DNA from: Theocolax elegans
Taxonomy: Eukaryota; Arthropoda; Insecta; Hymenoptera; Cerocephalidae
Direction: 5' to 3'
DNA: 64,000 nucleotides
Assembly: GCA_026168455.1 (NCBI GenBank)
Contig: CM047427.1
Coordinates: 14,413,505 to 14,477,504 of the forward strand
Under the pieces are notes generated by a model, which saw nothing but the letters and a program-made list of their open reading frames with translations, had not been told where the DNA came from and made no database searches. This document shows, one piece after another, positions 1 through 14,500 of the stretch; the stretch's first letter is position 1; each line of letters begins with the position of its first letter. The position numbers and the translations under genes are program-made.

Positions 1-786
1 GAAAACATTACATTTATTTTAATTGTAAAAGCAAATCTTAAAATTATGTAATCATTTCTTTTTAAAGAAAATCGACTATATAAATTGATTTAAAAATAAT
101 ATCATTTTTAAAATCTCATTTTAAAACATTCTTTCGTTTAGCAAAGTTAAATTGCATAGTTAGAACTTATTTGAATACTTAAAAATGTTAAACATAGAGA
201 TTTGAATACTTTTTACACAGTGTTTTATTTTACATAACCCGATATGAAATATCTAGTGTCTTTTTATGTATTACAAAAAATCGATAGAAATGATACATTA
301 GTTACGTCTGATCAAATTAGGTGCTTATCACTGATTACTTTATTTTATTTTGAAGATATAGTTACGTTTGATAATAATGACTGATGAAAAAGATAACAAA
401 AGTATACCCAAAATTAATATTACTTTATAATATTTACAAAACTAAACAAATTTATAGTTAAACATTTAAATGTAAATAATACGTTGAAGAATTAAGAATA
501 TATAAATTCAACTATCATTTTTTAAGGTAATCGATAATTTATTTAACAAATTATTTAAAATAGAAGATAAAAATATTTAAATTAAATTGTTAAATATAAA
601 AATAATTTTAAATTATTTATCTAATTTTTAGGAGTAATGTCTGCATCAAACAAGGCGATTTTCACCTAAAACACGCTTTGATAAAAACAAACAAAGAAAC
701 ACGATATCGTTTGCCCTCGGAACAATAAATTCCTATACTAGAAATCAAAAGGTTTCATATACGTGTACCTCACCCCCTCCAAAAAA

Positions 787-816
787 GAGAAAGAGAGAGG
801 GAGAGAGAGAGAGAGA
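787..816. repeat. GA microsatellite
   Basis: Imperfect GA dinucleotide run in intron sequence. Confidence 0.9.
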
Positions 817-1089
817 ATTCAGAAATATCCGAAACAAAACCTCAAAGATGAGCGTTGTCGACCTTATAAATCGATAAGCCTCGGCGACTAGAAAAATAAA
901 AGTAAAAAAAGAGAGAGAAGCAAGTTAAAAAAATAAAAGAAAGCGAAATGTAGAATGCGGCGAAGATCCAAAGGTAAGAAGGCGCGTGACCAAGGAAATA
1001 CGACAAAAGAGAGAAAAGAGAGAAGGTATATACGAATCGAGTTCCTCGAACACAAGGAATCAGCTGCCTGGATCACGAGTGCACTACCA

Positions 1090-1092
<3 letters not shown>

Positions 1093-1126
<34 letters not shown>
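1093..1126. repeat. (CT)17 microsatellite
   Basis: Uninterrupted CT run of 34 bp. It generates the apparent Leu/Ser-rich open frames at 955-1318 on both strands. Confidence 0.95.
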
Positions 1127-1128
<2 letters not shown>

Positions 1129-1200
1129 CTCTTCGTGCGATTACTCTTTTTGCAAAGAGCCACATTATACACGTAATAATGCGACGTGCCTTCCTTCTCT

Positions 1201-1220
1201 TCTTCTTCTTCTTCTTCTTC
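1201..1220. repeat. (TCT)n microsatellite
   Basis: Trinucleotide run 75 bp after the CT array. Confidence 0.9.
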
Positions 1221-3184
1221 GTATACCTTTATCGTCGCTCCGTACTTCGCGTTTTTCTACCTCGGGCGCGCAGCTTCATCTCTCTTATTCTCGCCGGTTT
1301 TTGTTTTTAAAGCGCTGATGAATTCTGACGTCTAGCCTCATTGTTAATGAGCCCTGCTGTGGCGAAACGTCATTCAGGCGATTGAATTTATTTTTCGAAT
1401 TTTCAAAATATTGTAGTCAAATCGGTGAAATTTAACGTTGACGTACAAAGAAATCGTTTTGACGTATATACTTAGCGATTATTCAAATTGCAGAAAATGC
1501 GAGAATGACAACGGATAACCAAAAACACTGTAAGTAATTGCACTTGCTTTATCAATTTATGATTTTTTTTTATTTTTTATATACGTTTATTCGAACCAGT
1601 TATAAAAATTGTGTATAATAAACGTTAGTGATTAGACGTGTGCTAACTATTTAAATAATTCTTTTAAACCTACCAAATTGTTCTATTTATAATGCTCAGT
1701 GAATCGCATTCTCATTAACAAACTGTAGTTTAAACATATACATACATATATATATCTATGTGTCTGTGTACGCGGTTGTAGCTGAACACATTTTCAATGC
1801 AATGTTGATTTCTTATGCGGAATAAATTATACAGAAAATAAACTACAGAGCCCAGCAAGCATTTCGCGAAATTATTACACAGCACTATTTGTTCAGTGTA
1901 TAAACGATGTTCGTAATAACTCTGATAGATATATGTATATTGTAACTATTTTTTTATTTTCACCGACAACTGATATTTATTCATTTAAGAGTTAAATCAT
2001 CATGCGTACTGTACGTTATTGTTTATTATTTACTGTATTAGTATGTATATTATTATTGCGGATATATTTATTATACAGTATTATATCTAATATATATTTT
2101 TTTATAAAATTTAGGAACAATTAATACTATAAATTATGTAAACGTAATAGTATATTCGCGCGTAGAATATAAAATACGACTGGATTAATGAATATTGAAC
2201 GTGCTATATATATACATACAGATAGATAGTGAATATTGTGATTTAGTCTATGCCACGTCTGATGTACGAGAGATAGCAAGTAAAAGTGTGACTCATGCAA
2301 AATACCTGCATTATGTATGCAATATATTGCTCAACTCTCGCTCTTATACAGCTTGATCCGTACATTTTTTTTCACTCAATTTTCCCTAGAAAAAAATTAA
2401 CTTTTTCTTATGACACTTTGACTCGAACATGTAAAAATATAGATTGCACTGAAAACCTTTTTACTTGTAAAAATTTAAATAAACAAATATACTTTCAACT
2501 TGTTCATTTTTACTCTGTAATCCTCTCGGTATCTTTTAAAAACTAATCCAAGTATTACGTCGACTAATACTGTCATTACATGCAGGTAATACCTTCACTC
2601 AACACTTGACACATTTCACAATTGTCTGAAACTTTGGTATTTGTATGGAACTTCGAAGGTTCTTCTATCTCGTATACGCACTTTGTTCATTTCGATATAG
2701 AACATTATCGATTTACGACATGTTTACTTTAATTTTTAGTGTATATTTAAAATTTCGTTTACTTTTTCTCTTACGAAATGTAGTTCAATTTTTAGTTTTT
2801 TATTCTAATCTTAGATTTTTATACGATTAAATTATTAGTCATTTAATTAAAACAGATTTGTACATTTTTAATTAAATGTGTGAATGAATTTATTTATTTA
2901 AATATCATTATCGATTATTAATTTAAAAATAACGTACGTTGATGTAACGCCGAGTTTGTTCCTTTTTTTTGGTAAATTACAGCTACAAATATACATTAAA
3001 TCATATCATTAAACAGCAAAATTTATTTTAAAACTTTATCGTTATTTAACAAACGCATGGATTAACTTTGATTGGCATAAAATGTTGAAAAATCAGGTGT
3101 AATTCGGAAAAACAACAAAATATTAAGCAGCGCTTTTCCGACACAAGTTCAATAATTTATACGCGCACATACACAGACACGGAC

Positions 3185-3226
3185 AACACACACGCACATA
3201 TATATATATGTATATGTATATATATC
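3185..3226. repeat. CA/AT-rich simple repeat
   Basis: Short CACA words followed by alternating AT/GT dinucleotides. Confidence 0.8.
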
Positions 3227-4003
3227 GCTATCGAGTAGCAAGTACTAATTGAATAATTAGATTTATGAGTTTTATTAAGAGGTATAGTCGCGCGCGAATG
3301 TTTGAGTTTGCAATTTTTTAATAAAGATTGATGATAACTGCGACAGGAGTTGCTTAATGCATTATTCGAAATTCCTAATTTGTGGAGAAAAAGTTGTAAT
3401 TTTCTGAGTACGGTGATTTATTACAGAGTTTCGTCGCACCGATAAACGATAGGTATAAAACCATTGTAATAGAAAATTTAAAGAATCTTGAGCGTATTTT
3501 GAGATTAATGTTATTTTTTCTTTGTATCGCAAGTAATTTATACCCCTGGGTATTAGACATTTTATTAGATCGTCCTGAAAATGGGGAACGCTTGTTCTCA
3601 GTTACTGTTTCATTAGAAAAAAATAAGGAAAATAATGTAAAATTGTAATTGCAGGGATAAATTGTATTGTTTACAAATAAAAATTTTAATTTGAAAAATC
3701 GGTTGTACTAATATTTTTGTTATACAAATCACACACTTTACGCGAGGCGCGAGACTTTCATCTCATTAAATTTATGAGTGCGTGTAATTTCGAGAGGCCG
3801 ACGAGAGTAAAAAATAGACGAAAGAGTGGGAACCTTCCGATTCCACTTACCGCGCCATTTACTCCAATTTTTCTCGCACTCCGCGAATAACTAACTAGAA
3901 TGTCGTCGGAAGTGGCAGCCCGAAATTTCATTTTTTTTTTCGTGCCCAACTCCCGGAAGATAGAGCAATTTAAAGCGGAATGAAGGAATAACGAAAATTA
4001 CGA

Positions 4004-4018
4004 GGGGGGGGGGGGGGG
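4004..4018 (+). repeat. 15-base G homopolymer
   Basis: Uninterrupted run of 15 G. The length may be uncertain in the assembly. Confidence 0.9.
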
Positions 4019-6523
4019 CGGAAGGAAGAGAAAAAAAATTGGTTCGTAAAAGCGTTGAGAATGCATATATACATATATATATTCTTTGTCGGCCGATTGT
4101 AACGATAAAAATGTTTTTTTCAAAACTGACGGCTTTTCGGCGAATAGCGAAACACTTCTTTTTTTCTGCCTTTTTTCAAGCGCCACGCGTTACCGCGCTT
4201 TAAAAACGCAATGGGGGTAAAAATTAATGTTGGTAATAAAAAAATTGAAAAAAAAGCAAAATGATCGGTGATGGGTAAATTTAACGATGAAATATTGCAT
4301 TTTAAAGAGATACCGAAATTTGCATTAAAATTCGTTATTTTCAAGTTCCTTATTAATTATACAATTTCTTTTAAAGTACATTTTTAAATATTGAGTAACT
4401 TATGCTGGCATCATATTTTTTTCTCGCGTTGCCCGTATACTATATGGAAAAATATCGGATAACATTTTTGTATAGGATTTCTATAAAATCATAATACACA
4501 AATTGGGTACAAAATATATTACAATTACCTTATTTTTTCTAATATTAAACATTTGATATTCACGAATAATACACATAGAAAACAATGGTTAAAAGTTCAA
4601 AAGAACCGAAGGATGTGAACAAAATCACGATATTCATTCAACCGTTCGCAGGAAAAAGAGAAAAAAATCCGGGCGTAGGAGGATACGAAAGGCAAACCAC
4701 TCGAAAGAGTATGGAAAAAAAAACTAAAAGAAAAAATCACTGTCAAGAGAGCGGCGACAAAGAAAGGAAAACAGAAATGAAAAGAAAAATGACGAATCTG
4801 AGTTTGCGAATGAGGAAAAAAAGGAAAAATTATGAGAGGTAACGAAGATGACCAAAGGAGTTAAAAGGGCAAACGCGTTTGAAAACGCCGCTGAGTAAGC
4901 CGTTCGAGTAAGATAAGCTTACTGGAATCCTTTATCACCAAGTCAAACGACCGTGGAGTTACTTTTATTACGGGAAATATAAAGTGAGGAATAATTAGTT
5001 GTAACGTTTGTTGGAAACGATCGATTTTGTTTGGTTAAAGTTCCATGTTTATTATCAAACGGTTTGTTTTAAAAGTCCCTTTTAATATTGGTTGTTACGT
5101 TTACACACTCATAATTTTACTCTGAAAAATAAATATTTAGAAACATTCACATTTGTTATTACTCTCATCCTATTGCCTCTTCTCGTCATTTGAAATCTGT
5201 GCAGAAGATTCTATCACTGAATAGTTTCCGAAAGTATAGTAAAATTTCAACATATCTTTTACCGAAACTATTGCATTTATATCATTGATAACATAGCGGT
5301 ATTAATGGAATATTAAAATCAATCTAAAATTCAAAATTTCGTCTCTTTTAATTATCATGGTTCGTTAATTATATTAACAAACACATGTCAATTGTTGACA
5401 AAACAAGAAGAACGCATAAAATAAGTCAACAATAATGATAAGAAATTCAATCTTCCAAACAAGTCAAAACCTAATCGATTCACATTCAAAAGCGTGTTAA
5501 ATTATGATAATTAAGAAAGTGGTGTATATACATAGTTTTCGGTAAAACTGATACAGATCTTTTTTAACTTTGACATTTCGTTAATTATATGAAAATTATA
5601 AATTTACTTGTTGAACGTAGCAGTAGTAACATTATAAGTCGATATCCGGTATTTAAAGTTTCAAAATACCCACAAGAGGATTGGACACACACATAGGATG
5701 AAATATAGATGTATATATATGTATATACTCATCATTGTATTTTAATCATATTTAATTCCTACATGTAAGTAGAGAATGTCAATAAACTATCGGACTACTT
5801 GATACTTCTCTTCCTGATCGATTGATTATGCATACCGCAGAACGCGTTCAACTGAGACTCCCCTTTCTCTCTTCGGTTTGTCAATTCCCTACCCAGTCAG
5901 AGTTTCAAATAAAGTTACAGAGTGATTATATTAATATTCCAGAACATTATATTACAATTATTTCTCATTATACGTATATATCATCTACGATTATTCTCTT
6001 GTAAGAGTCAATTTATTTGAAATTGCTAAATTGCTATAGAAAATTCGAGTACAAAAAATAGTTTATTGATTGACGGTCATTAAATTTTATATTTCATTGC
6101 AAAAGGTTGTACAATAAAATGTACATAACGTCGGCAATATTTAGTTCCAGTTTGCGACACTTATGTTGCTTTAAGTCAAGTCAGTGAATGCTTATTAATG
6201 TAAACCGCAAATTGCTTTCATTTTTAAAATTAAAATTTTTTTAAATATAAGTGATTGCTATCACTAAGCATCTTCAATATTCTTTAATGAAACCCATTTT
6301 CGAAGGTTAAAAATTAATTGTCAATTGATAATTGATAATCATGGCACGAAACAGCTTATTTCACTCTAATAAATGGTCGAAAAAAATAAACAAAACACTG
6401 TCAAAATTTTTTACTTATTTCTGTTTGAAATTAATATTCCATCCATAGTTAATAAATTATGTTCTTTGCTACCACTGTTTAGGTCAGGGTAAACGTAATT
6501 TGTAATTTTTAACTCAAACTGAC

Positions 6524-6740
6524 CTTGATACACGATTTTGCGATACACGTCCATGACTGGGTAAAGTGATGTTACTGTCGGATTTTCTCCAGGTGACGGA
6601 ATTTCGAGCATCGGGTACATAAGCCCGACCTATGTAGGCCTCGCAAAATAGTCGCGCGGTACCACCTAATGGCACCAGCTGCGATGACGGCCTGTACGTC
6701 GGTAGTGGTCGACCCTTGTAACCAACCTTCGAGTCTTCGC
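6524..6740 (-). CDS. Internal exon: N-terminal half of the next Ig domain of the same protein
   Basis: This 217-bp minus-strand exon has the acceptor cgttttag and the donor AAG/GTCAGT. It contains two bases, 71 codons and two bases. The two leading bases (GC) complete the G left by the 32113-32294 exon and make a Gly codon, which strongly supports their splicing together. After a linker (EDSKVGYKGRPLPTYRP) comes an Ig A/B-strand pattern LGGTARLFCEA with Cys at residue 32. The C-strand Trp is at residue 50 in NSVTWRK, and there is an NIT sequon at residue 56. The Cys-Trp spacing of 17 intervening residues is longer than in typical I-set domains and recalls the third Ig domain of IL-1 receptor/IL1RAPL proteins (C-x-A-x-x-G, then W-x-K, then R-V). 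That assignment is from memory and tentative. The frame runs into a stop soon after the donor, so splicing at 6524 is needed. The exon with the closing Cys lies beyond position 1 or was not recognised. Confidence 0.88.
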
Positions 6741-8525
6741 CTAAAACGTAACAAAGTTTCGTCATTAACGTTATTATATTTTTACAATATTTAATTATTA
6801 ATGGGAACAAATATTGATGACAATCTTCTCTATAAAAGTATTTCTAGTTGAGAAATATTGAATTATATATATTTTGTATAAAGACAATAAATCAAACATT
6901 TTCAGGCGTTAAAAAATAGGTAGATAGTTTTGCAAATATGAATTAATTAATACAGTAGGTCACTATTATATCAAAACAGAACGAAATAAATAATTTCAAC
7001 TGTTTCTATTTTTAGTTGTTAAATACAATATATAAGTGTGTTCAACATTTATTTCGAAAATAATTTAAAATTTCGTTTGGATAAATAAAATTGCTGTAGA
7101 ATCGTCGATAACGATTTTTGGTGAAAAGTCAAAATTAATTATTCGTTCTTTTAAATAAAACATAGTTCTTCTTCAAATTAAAACGTTACAATTTGAATAA
7201 AATACAAAGACTTTGGTAAAATATTACAAACTTATAATTAAAATTTACGATTTTCATCAAACGTACTTACAAAATTTCAATTAAATTTAATATATGAAAG
7301 TAAATTAATTATCGTATCGATCTTAATTAAAATAGGAAAATTTTCATGGAAAATTAAATAAGAGAATCCTCCGAGTTCTTAATATCGTGGAAATACTGAA
7401 AGTAACAAACCGAAGAGTAAACTACCGAAGAAATTCCGATCACGAATCTTGGAAGAGACTCTCTTTCTTCAGTTAGTTAGAAAATGTAAAATTTAACCCT
7501 ATTAAAAAGTTCTGTTGAAGACGGCCAATCAACTACGACGAGGCGCACCCGTATGCATTTCCCCCCGTTCGTGCGCTATTGGCATTGGTAATCATTCGCA
7601 TTTTACAACGTGTAGATAATGCAAACTTAGCGACACTGTTTTCCTACTCGATGAAAATATCCGTTGATCACGGTAAAAAATTTTTTACAATTATTCAAAT
7701 TTTTTAAATTAAATTTTGATCGACACGACCATTGGCAGTGATTATTATTACGTACCTAATTAACTGCAAAATAATGATAAAATAATTAAATAAATTTTGT
7801 ACGTCAAACGAAAATTAACGAACACTTTAATTTTCCATAATCTTAGTTAATTAATAACAAACAAACAATCTTTATTTCATCACCGCATCAACTCGGTGTA
7901 CGTGAGGAGCAAGCTCTTTGGAGAAAGCAATTGCGAGAACAATCAACGGAATAAAAAGCTATCCTCGAAATTAAATTCAAAAAGTGCACCAAGCCTTTTT
8001 AACGCGACCGCACGTTACTTTGTTATCTCTTTTTTTCATCCATTTTCCTCGGAAAGAAAACACGACTCGCTAATACATTTTTCTGCGGTAACGTATTTAG
8101 CTGCGGAGAGATAGGTTATTAAGTATGCGGCACGCATTTGCGTGTAGGATGCGAATGTCAATTTCGTAATGTGCGTGTGTACGTACGAATGGTCAGATGT
8201 CATTCGTGTCTATTTGAACGTGGCAAAGAATGACGAATTTGGTAAACTTTGTACATCATTTGCTACCGAGTGTATATGTTACTTTTTATTCGATAAAAAT
8301 TCCTTGACTGTAGTAAAATTAATTTTTATATCGATTTTTATATTACTATAAGAAAAAAACTTGCAAAATGTATTTAATTTAATATATTTTATAAGAGATT
8401 CAAGAAATTGCCACTAGAGTATTTAAATATAAGTTTTATTAGCGCCAGCTAATAAAATTTACTAAATTCGTCTGTATGAGATTTTTGAAACTCAGACTTA
8501 CAGTAGAATATGTATGACCTTCGAA

Positions 8526-8995
8526 AAACAAATATGTTTGAAACCATAGAATTTGATTATTTGATCCAAATTTAAAGGCCTTTGTCCTTAGCAAATAATG
8601 TAACATAACTCCATATAACTTGGGTTCTAAACAATTTTTTAATATGAAAAGAAAGTTTAATTTAACAGCTTCGATATCGATAATATAGACAACTTTGGTT
8701 TTCTGAAATATGTCGAACGACTAAAAAGTTATGTTTCATTATTATTGTAAATTTGTTCGTCAATCATTTTCATCGACGTCATTTCAGCTCTCGATTTAAT
8801 CTTTCTTTTTATCTTTGTTTGAGGATTTATAAGTCGTTTAAAACTCGAGTTATTTTAATTTTCATTTAACTTCTTATCTACTATATGGAAAGATCGAATA
8901 CCTCTGTTCCCACGTGCCATTAGACAAAATTTCGAAACGAGTCTTTTTATTTGGGCCAAAGATTCTTATTCCACAGTTTTAAACAAATTCGTTTC
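8526..8995. mobile_element. Foldback/MITE-like element with about 46-bp terminal inverted repeats (copy A)
   Basis: The left end begins AAACAAATATGTTTGAAACC. The reverse complement of the right end begins AAACGAATTTGTTTAAAACT. Aligned by eye, the first 46 positions agree at roughly three quarters of sites, and both arms continue to CCAAAT. The element is about 470 bp, with no coding capacity between the arms. No clear target-site duplication is visible. A related sequence occurs inverted at 31566-31790, which supports a dispersed family over a local palindrome. The superfamily is not identified. Confidence 0.55.
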
Positions 8996-11524
8996 CCGCA
9001 AGTCAAATACTCTCCTTGTTAGTAAAACAGTAAAATGATTTTTATACAGAGTGCAACAATTTCTGTAGAAATTTTTTCTCCGTGCATACATACACTCTCA
9101 TATAGATCGACTGTGGATGTAGCTAATATTTGATGTAATACATAAATAAACCAATCAAAAGCTTTTTTTGGTACAAGTACAATTTTTAAAACGTATTATA
9201 GATTCTCTGCATTAGGTAAAATATTGCGCTTACCGTTATACAGATCAACATCACTGTAAATACTATTAAAAGAAAATATTGCAAAATAATTTACAAGTAA
9301 ATTTAATTTTTCGATTAAATTAATAAGATTAAATAGAATTCATCAAAAAGAAATTCCATGAAAAAAAGTAATTATTTACTTATCCACCCGTAATATAGTA
9401 TGTAACAATCTTAATCCCCCGTATCAGCAAGTTCTCGAAACGCAGAAATGCGTAAATATACTCAAGAAAATAAAACTCAGTTCCAAAAAGTGCGATCACT
9501 CGCATAACGTACGAACCAGACCACAAATAAATACCTGAGTGAAAGTCTCGTTGCGGGGGCGTACAAGCCTGATCCGTACACGCGAATACGCGAAACAAAG
9601 ATAACGCGCACTACGGCGACGCGCAAGCGAGAAAAAGAAATACCTTTTCATGCCAGTTTCTGTCACCGTAAACTTACCAAGACTACTCGTAAACTTAAGA
9701 TTTTCATGGAATCTCTTTACCGAAGTGCTATTACTTCCCGCCTATACACTGCGACTTTCTCTTATATTTATTTTAACGCTCTTTTGTTCAACTTGCTAAA
9801 TCTTTGAGGTATCGTCTTATTAATCTACGATTTACTAGTCATCAATTAAACTAGATTATATTTAGTCATGGAAAAAGTTTAAGTAGTTGGAGTTGGAACA
9901 ATTATTATTATACCGTTGTTTAGGATACTTAAAAGTGTAATGCTTAACTTTTCAAACTTAATAATATTGTTAATTCTCTCAAAATTCATTCGATACGTTT
10001 ATCGAATACGGTTACTTAAAACTTTTATTTTAAGTATCATTCGAATAGTGTATCATCGTCATACATCATCGACATTACAAACACTAATATAAGCAATTTA
10101 TTTTATTTATTGTTATCCGGAAGCTCCACAACAATTCGTATTTTCGCTCGCGGTTTCTTAATACGTATAGGTGCATCAAAGATAATCAGAAAATAAAACG
10201 AACGTTTTCTTGAATACTACCCTGTATTTTTTTACTCAAGGAAATTGATACTATTCGTAGTATAAATTTTTTATTCGCCGAAAAGATGAAAATATATTAT
10301 TTTCAATTTCTACATTTATTGTTATCCAAAAGCTATATTTCATCGGTATACGTTACAATAATAAATTTGAAATTCGTTTACGTAATATACATCAACATCT
10401 ATTTTGAATTTTGTGTTTCACTCGTGAATATTATTTTAAAATCTGGTACAACAAAAATTTTAAATAAATTATCTTTGTACACTGTAAATATAATAAGCAT
10501 CAAAATATTTTCTTACGTTTACCATATTTTACTTGGATACTTTGAATATTATGCTAAGAGAAAACAACAGAATAAACCGATGTAATAATTCGAAAAGATT
10601 AATTGTCATTAATTTACGTTTCAACAAAGTTTCACGTACGTAAAGGTATATATATATTCATTGGATGTAAATAAAATTGCGCAATACTTTTCTCAGGAAA
10701 TCTGTGTGCGAGTAAATGCAGAAAGTGAAGGCAATCTTGAACTCGCGTGCATATTCGTATAATACGAAACGTCAACGTGTAACCACATAGTTGCGGGCAT
10801 CAGGTATGGCTGTCACATTCGTTTAATCAGATGGCGCGTGTACGTGTGTACGAGATATTTTGAAATAGTTATTTCAGCCTTTCCTAGACATTGAATTAAT
10901 CCATTCGATGCATTACTACGGTTAATTAAATAACCAAGAGTTGCGCATTATTACAGATGTACCTTTTTTATGATACGTATGCATAAATAGTAGAATAATT
11001 AACAACTTACGTACATATCTTCATGAAGTATAGGTTACATTTTCTATTGTTCTATTGTTCTATTCCTGATGTATTATATGTATATATTTTCATGTAAAAT
11101 ATACCTGTAAATACACGTAAAGATATATATATATATATACGAATATTTAATAATTATCGGATTGAAGGAAATGATAATTTATTAATAATTTTTCCGCGCG
11201 TATTAAATAATTTTTTTAAATGTATTTATATTTTTTATAATAAAAATAAATATAATATGAAAATACAAAGTAAATCGTTACGAGTAAATGTCTTGACAAT
11301 TTAATGTGAAAGAAACAAGGTAAATATGGATTTCCAATATATCAAAGCGCACTTGGTGTATCTAGAACATATCACTTTCGCATCAATTACAATCGTTTGT
11401 TCTCCGAGAACGACTTAAAAGCCCAATAATCGATATAACGGCAATTAATTAAAAAGTCGAGTAACTAGTGCCTAGTCATGAACGATCGCGAGTGTTTCAT
11501 CCGCAGGGGTAAACACAACCGGCT

Positions 11525-11549
11525 GAGAGAGAGAGAGAGAGAGAGAGAG
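11525..11549. repeat. GA microsatellite
   Basis: Uninterrupted GA run. It produces an Arg/Glu stretch in a spurious open frame. Confidence 0.95.
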
Positions 11550-14500
11550 GCCAATCCATCACAGTATCAAATCGATCAATCTCTTGATCGTTCGGTGTTT
11601 CTTCTTCTCTCGCGTTCTCTATCTCTATGTATATACTACATCTCTCGTAGTCTATGTATCCGCGAAACTGGTGGTGCTCCGAATTTCTATACCTCGACGA
11701 TAAGCGTGGTCCTTTCCTGACACCTTCGAGTGCCTCGATTTATCATTCGGAAATCCTAGAAATTTTAAACTTCAAAAGTAATAACCTATTATACGTTGTA
11801 TATATACACACACACGTTCAGGGTGAATTCAAGTGGGTCTTAATTACATTGGATAATATCGTGCAGAAATTTAATGATTTTTCACTAAAATTTGGTAAAA
11901 TATAGCTATTTTCATCTTAACTTGGCCAAATTACGATGAAATTTGTAATCTATAAGAGAAGTAAATATTTGCGATAAATGAATACGTATTAAGTCGCCTG
12001 TAGTTTTAGTATATAAAAGATTTTTCTCTTGTGGGAGTTATTCCATGGCGTATTATTAATTACGAAACATTTATTTATCATAAATAAACAATGGTATATA
12101 AAAAGTTATATTTTAAGTAACATAAGGACATATTTATACTATCGTAATTTTTGTTACGTCTTTTATAGTAATTTTTACCAGAATTATAATAAAAATTGTT
12201 GTATGTATTTTTATAATTACTATATAACTATGACTAATATATAGTTATACATCAGCTTTGTTGATTGTATACAAAAAAAAGCTTGGCAACTTTTACCGTA
12301 TACTATTTGCTCAAAATATTATTGATCATTCATTCATAAAACAAATATGTGGTTGGTTAGATATTAGCAAAGTACTTTAAAAATAATTATAATCGCAAGT
12401 TTGTAAGATGAATACAGTAACGCTTAATGGAGTTAAACAAAATAACTTTGTTAATGTTACAAATAAATTTATTAACTACAGGGTGACAGAATAACTTTGC
12501 AAAAGCTACAAATTAATTCCTAAAATGAACAATGTATTTTATCCCATGTAATAAACAATTATTAGGTAATGCGAAAATTTAGATTACATTTTATAATGTA
12601 AAAGATACGTCACTTGAAACATTTACGTCCTATATATTTCATTCTCTTTAAAAAAGTGTTCTAAAAAACAGGTTTTTGAAAAGTACAAGTTATTATACGA
12701 TCAGAAGTGATTTATTTTAAAAGGATGTACATGTACTGAATTCGTGAAACTTAATACATGAATCTGGCTGTTGAATTTATTTTAATACTGTAATAAATAT
12801 GGGAATTTTGGCAAAGTATATTAACTCACAACGACATATTTTAAAACACGAAATTTTAGAGGTTTAATTACACTTGGAAAGTAAAATCTTTATTTCAAAG
12901 ATTAAACATTTTTTGTATTGCCGAGTTTGTGCGATACGAATCTATTAAGTTTTGTTAATATACTTGTGCACTATATGCGTGCGTATGTGTGCGTGTGTGC
13001 CTGTGTCAGTTTTAAATAATTTATTACAACAACAATAATATTGACAGTTAGATATATTTGGATGTTATTACTTATACTTTCTGAAAAAATGGGAATGCTT
13101 AATTAGAAAACGATAAATCAATATAATTATCAATAATATCAAAAAACGACATCGATTAGTCTTTGGAAACGTAAATATATCTGTTTATTTTTACGATGTA
13201 GTGAGTCATTTAAATTTTATATTGTTTATGCATTGTTTGAAAAATATTTAAATTTTACGACGGGTATTTTAAAAATATGTCACTCGAGTGTAGAGAAACA
13301 GTGTCAAAAATACAAATTTTAACAGTAAATATATACTTCAAATATTTTAATCATGATATTCATTATTTTAACAAAAATTTTAGTAACATACTCGCAGTAT
13401 ATGTGAATAAAAACTAAGAAAATTATAGAATTTGCAAATACCAAAACTATACGATAATTTTATTATACGTAAAATATATGCCGTAACAATATTATAATTC
13501 CACAAATCAATAAATTTTCATCGACCAAGCTACCGAAATAGAGCAAAAAAAAATGGAAAACTGAGAAACGCCCGAGAAAAAGAGACAACAATAAAATTTC
13601 AATCGCTTTTCGCGCGCACTTTTATAAAGAGGCCTTAGGATCGTGCCGATCGTATAAAGCGCACGGGACTTTTATGATCGCGAAGGCGCAAAAAAGAGGA
13701 AAAAGAAAGAAACCGTCCAAGAAATAAGACGAAGGAATCGAAGAGGGGTGGCAAAATAAAAAGGATAGCCGCGATAAAACCCGAGAAGCGATGCAAAAGA
13801 CGATAAATCAGCGGATAATAATGGCGCGAAGAGAAAGTCTTTCGCTTCCTTTTTTTCCCTTACCTACGACGACTGTTTTACGGGGTTAGAGAAAAGTTCG
13901 GTTATTCCTTCTTGTTTTCCTCTATCAACGTGGCTTTTGGACGCTAAGAATAGTTTATATGCGAGAGTGTGAAAAACTGAGTACAGAGGCCTGGCGGAGG
14001 GGGAAAGCGCGAACTTTTTGGATTAACTGTAAAGGACTTTTTATTGCTTTGCGAGCGCAATACCGTTATATCTTGACATGCTTGACTCTTTTTTTTATTC
14101 GCATTCTCTTTCTACTGAAATTATTCTCCTTCGCGGTAGTACAACATTGGAATTCATTGATGTCTCGCCATTTTTTAGGATTATCATTCTTATATTCGGT
14201 TGTTATCAATTTTTTTTATTTTGAATTTATTATCGATACAATATTTTTATGGACGGTGATTTCCATAAGAAAATTTATAGTAACAGAAATAACAAAACTG
14301 TTGAACAAAAAAATAAAAGAACATACATCAGATTATTTTAATAACAATATCAATTTACCTTTTCACACGATATAAAAACCATGGAATCGCGCAAACAAAC
14401 GTTACCCGATAGTTGCCCTGGCAAAACACAAAGTGTAAAATCGGTCACGTCCGCTAAGTTTTCGTGCAGGCGTGGCCCACCTATTTATGAAAACTGTTTG

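Larger units (their letters stand above)
1..6523 (-). other. Intron 3' of the second Ig exon (runs off the window)
   Basis: This region is downstream of the GTCAGT donor on the gene's strand. It is AT-rich, with GA and CT repeats near 0.8 and 1.1 kb, a TCT run at 1.2 kb, AT/TATA-rich tracts near 1.74 and 3.2 kb, and a 15-G tract at 4.0 kb. The minus strand was read for the closing half of the Ig domain (a Y-x-C pattern followed by a phase-compatible donor) and none was recognised. A Lys/Arg-rich open frame at 4585-4842 on the plus strand is purine-rich low complexity. No other gene is supported. Confidence 0.6.

Noticed and set aside
2568..2600. TAATACTGTCA resembling the start of miR-8
   Set aside because: Only the first 11 bases match and no precursor hairpin of proper length can be drawn.
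13959..14375. 138-codon frame with several hydrophobic stretches
   Set aside because: The Phe/Ile/Leu richness follows from T-rich sequence. There is no family signature, and the segments do not form a convincing membrane protein.
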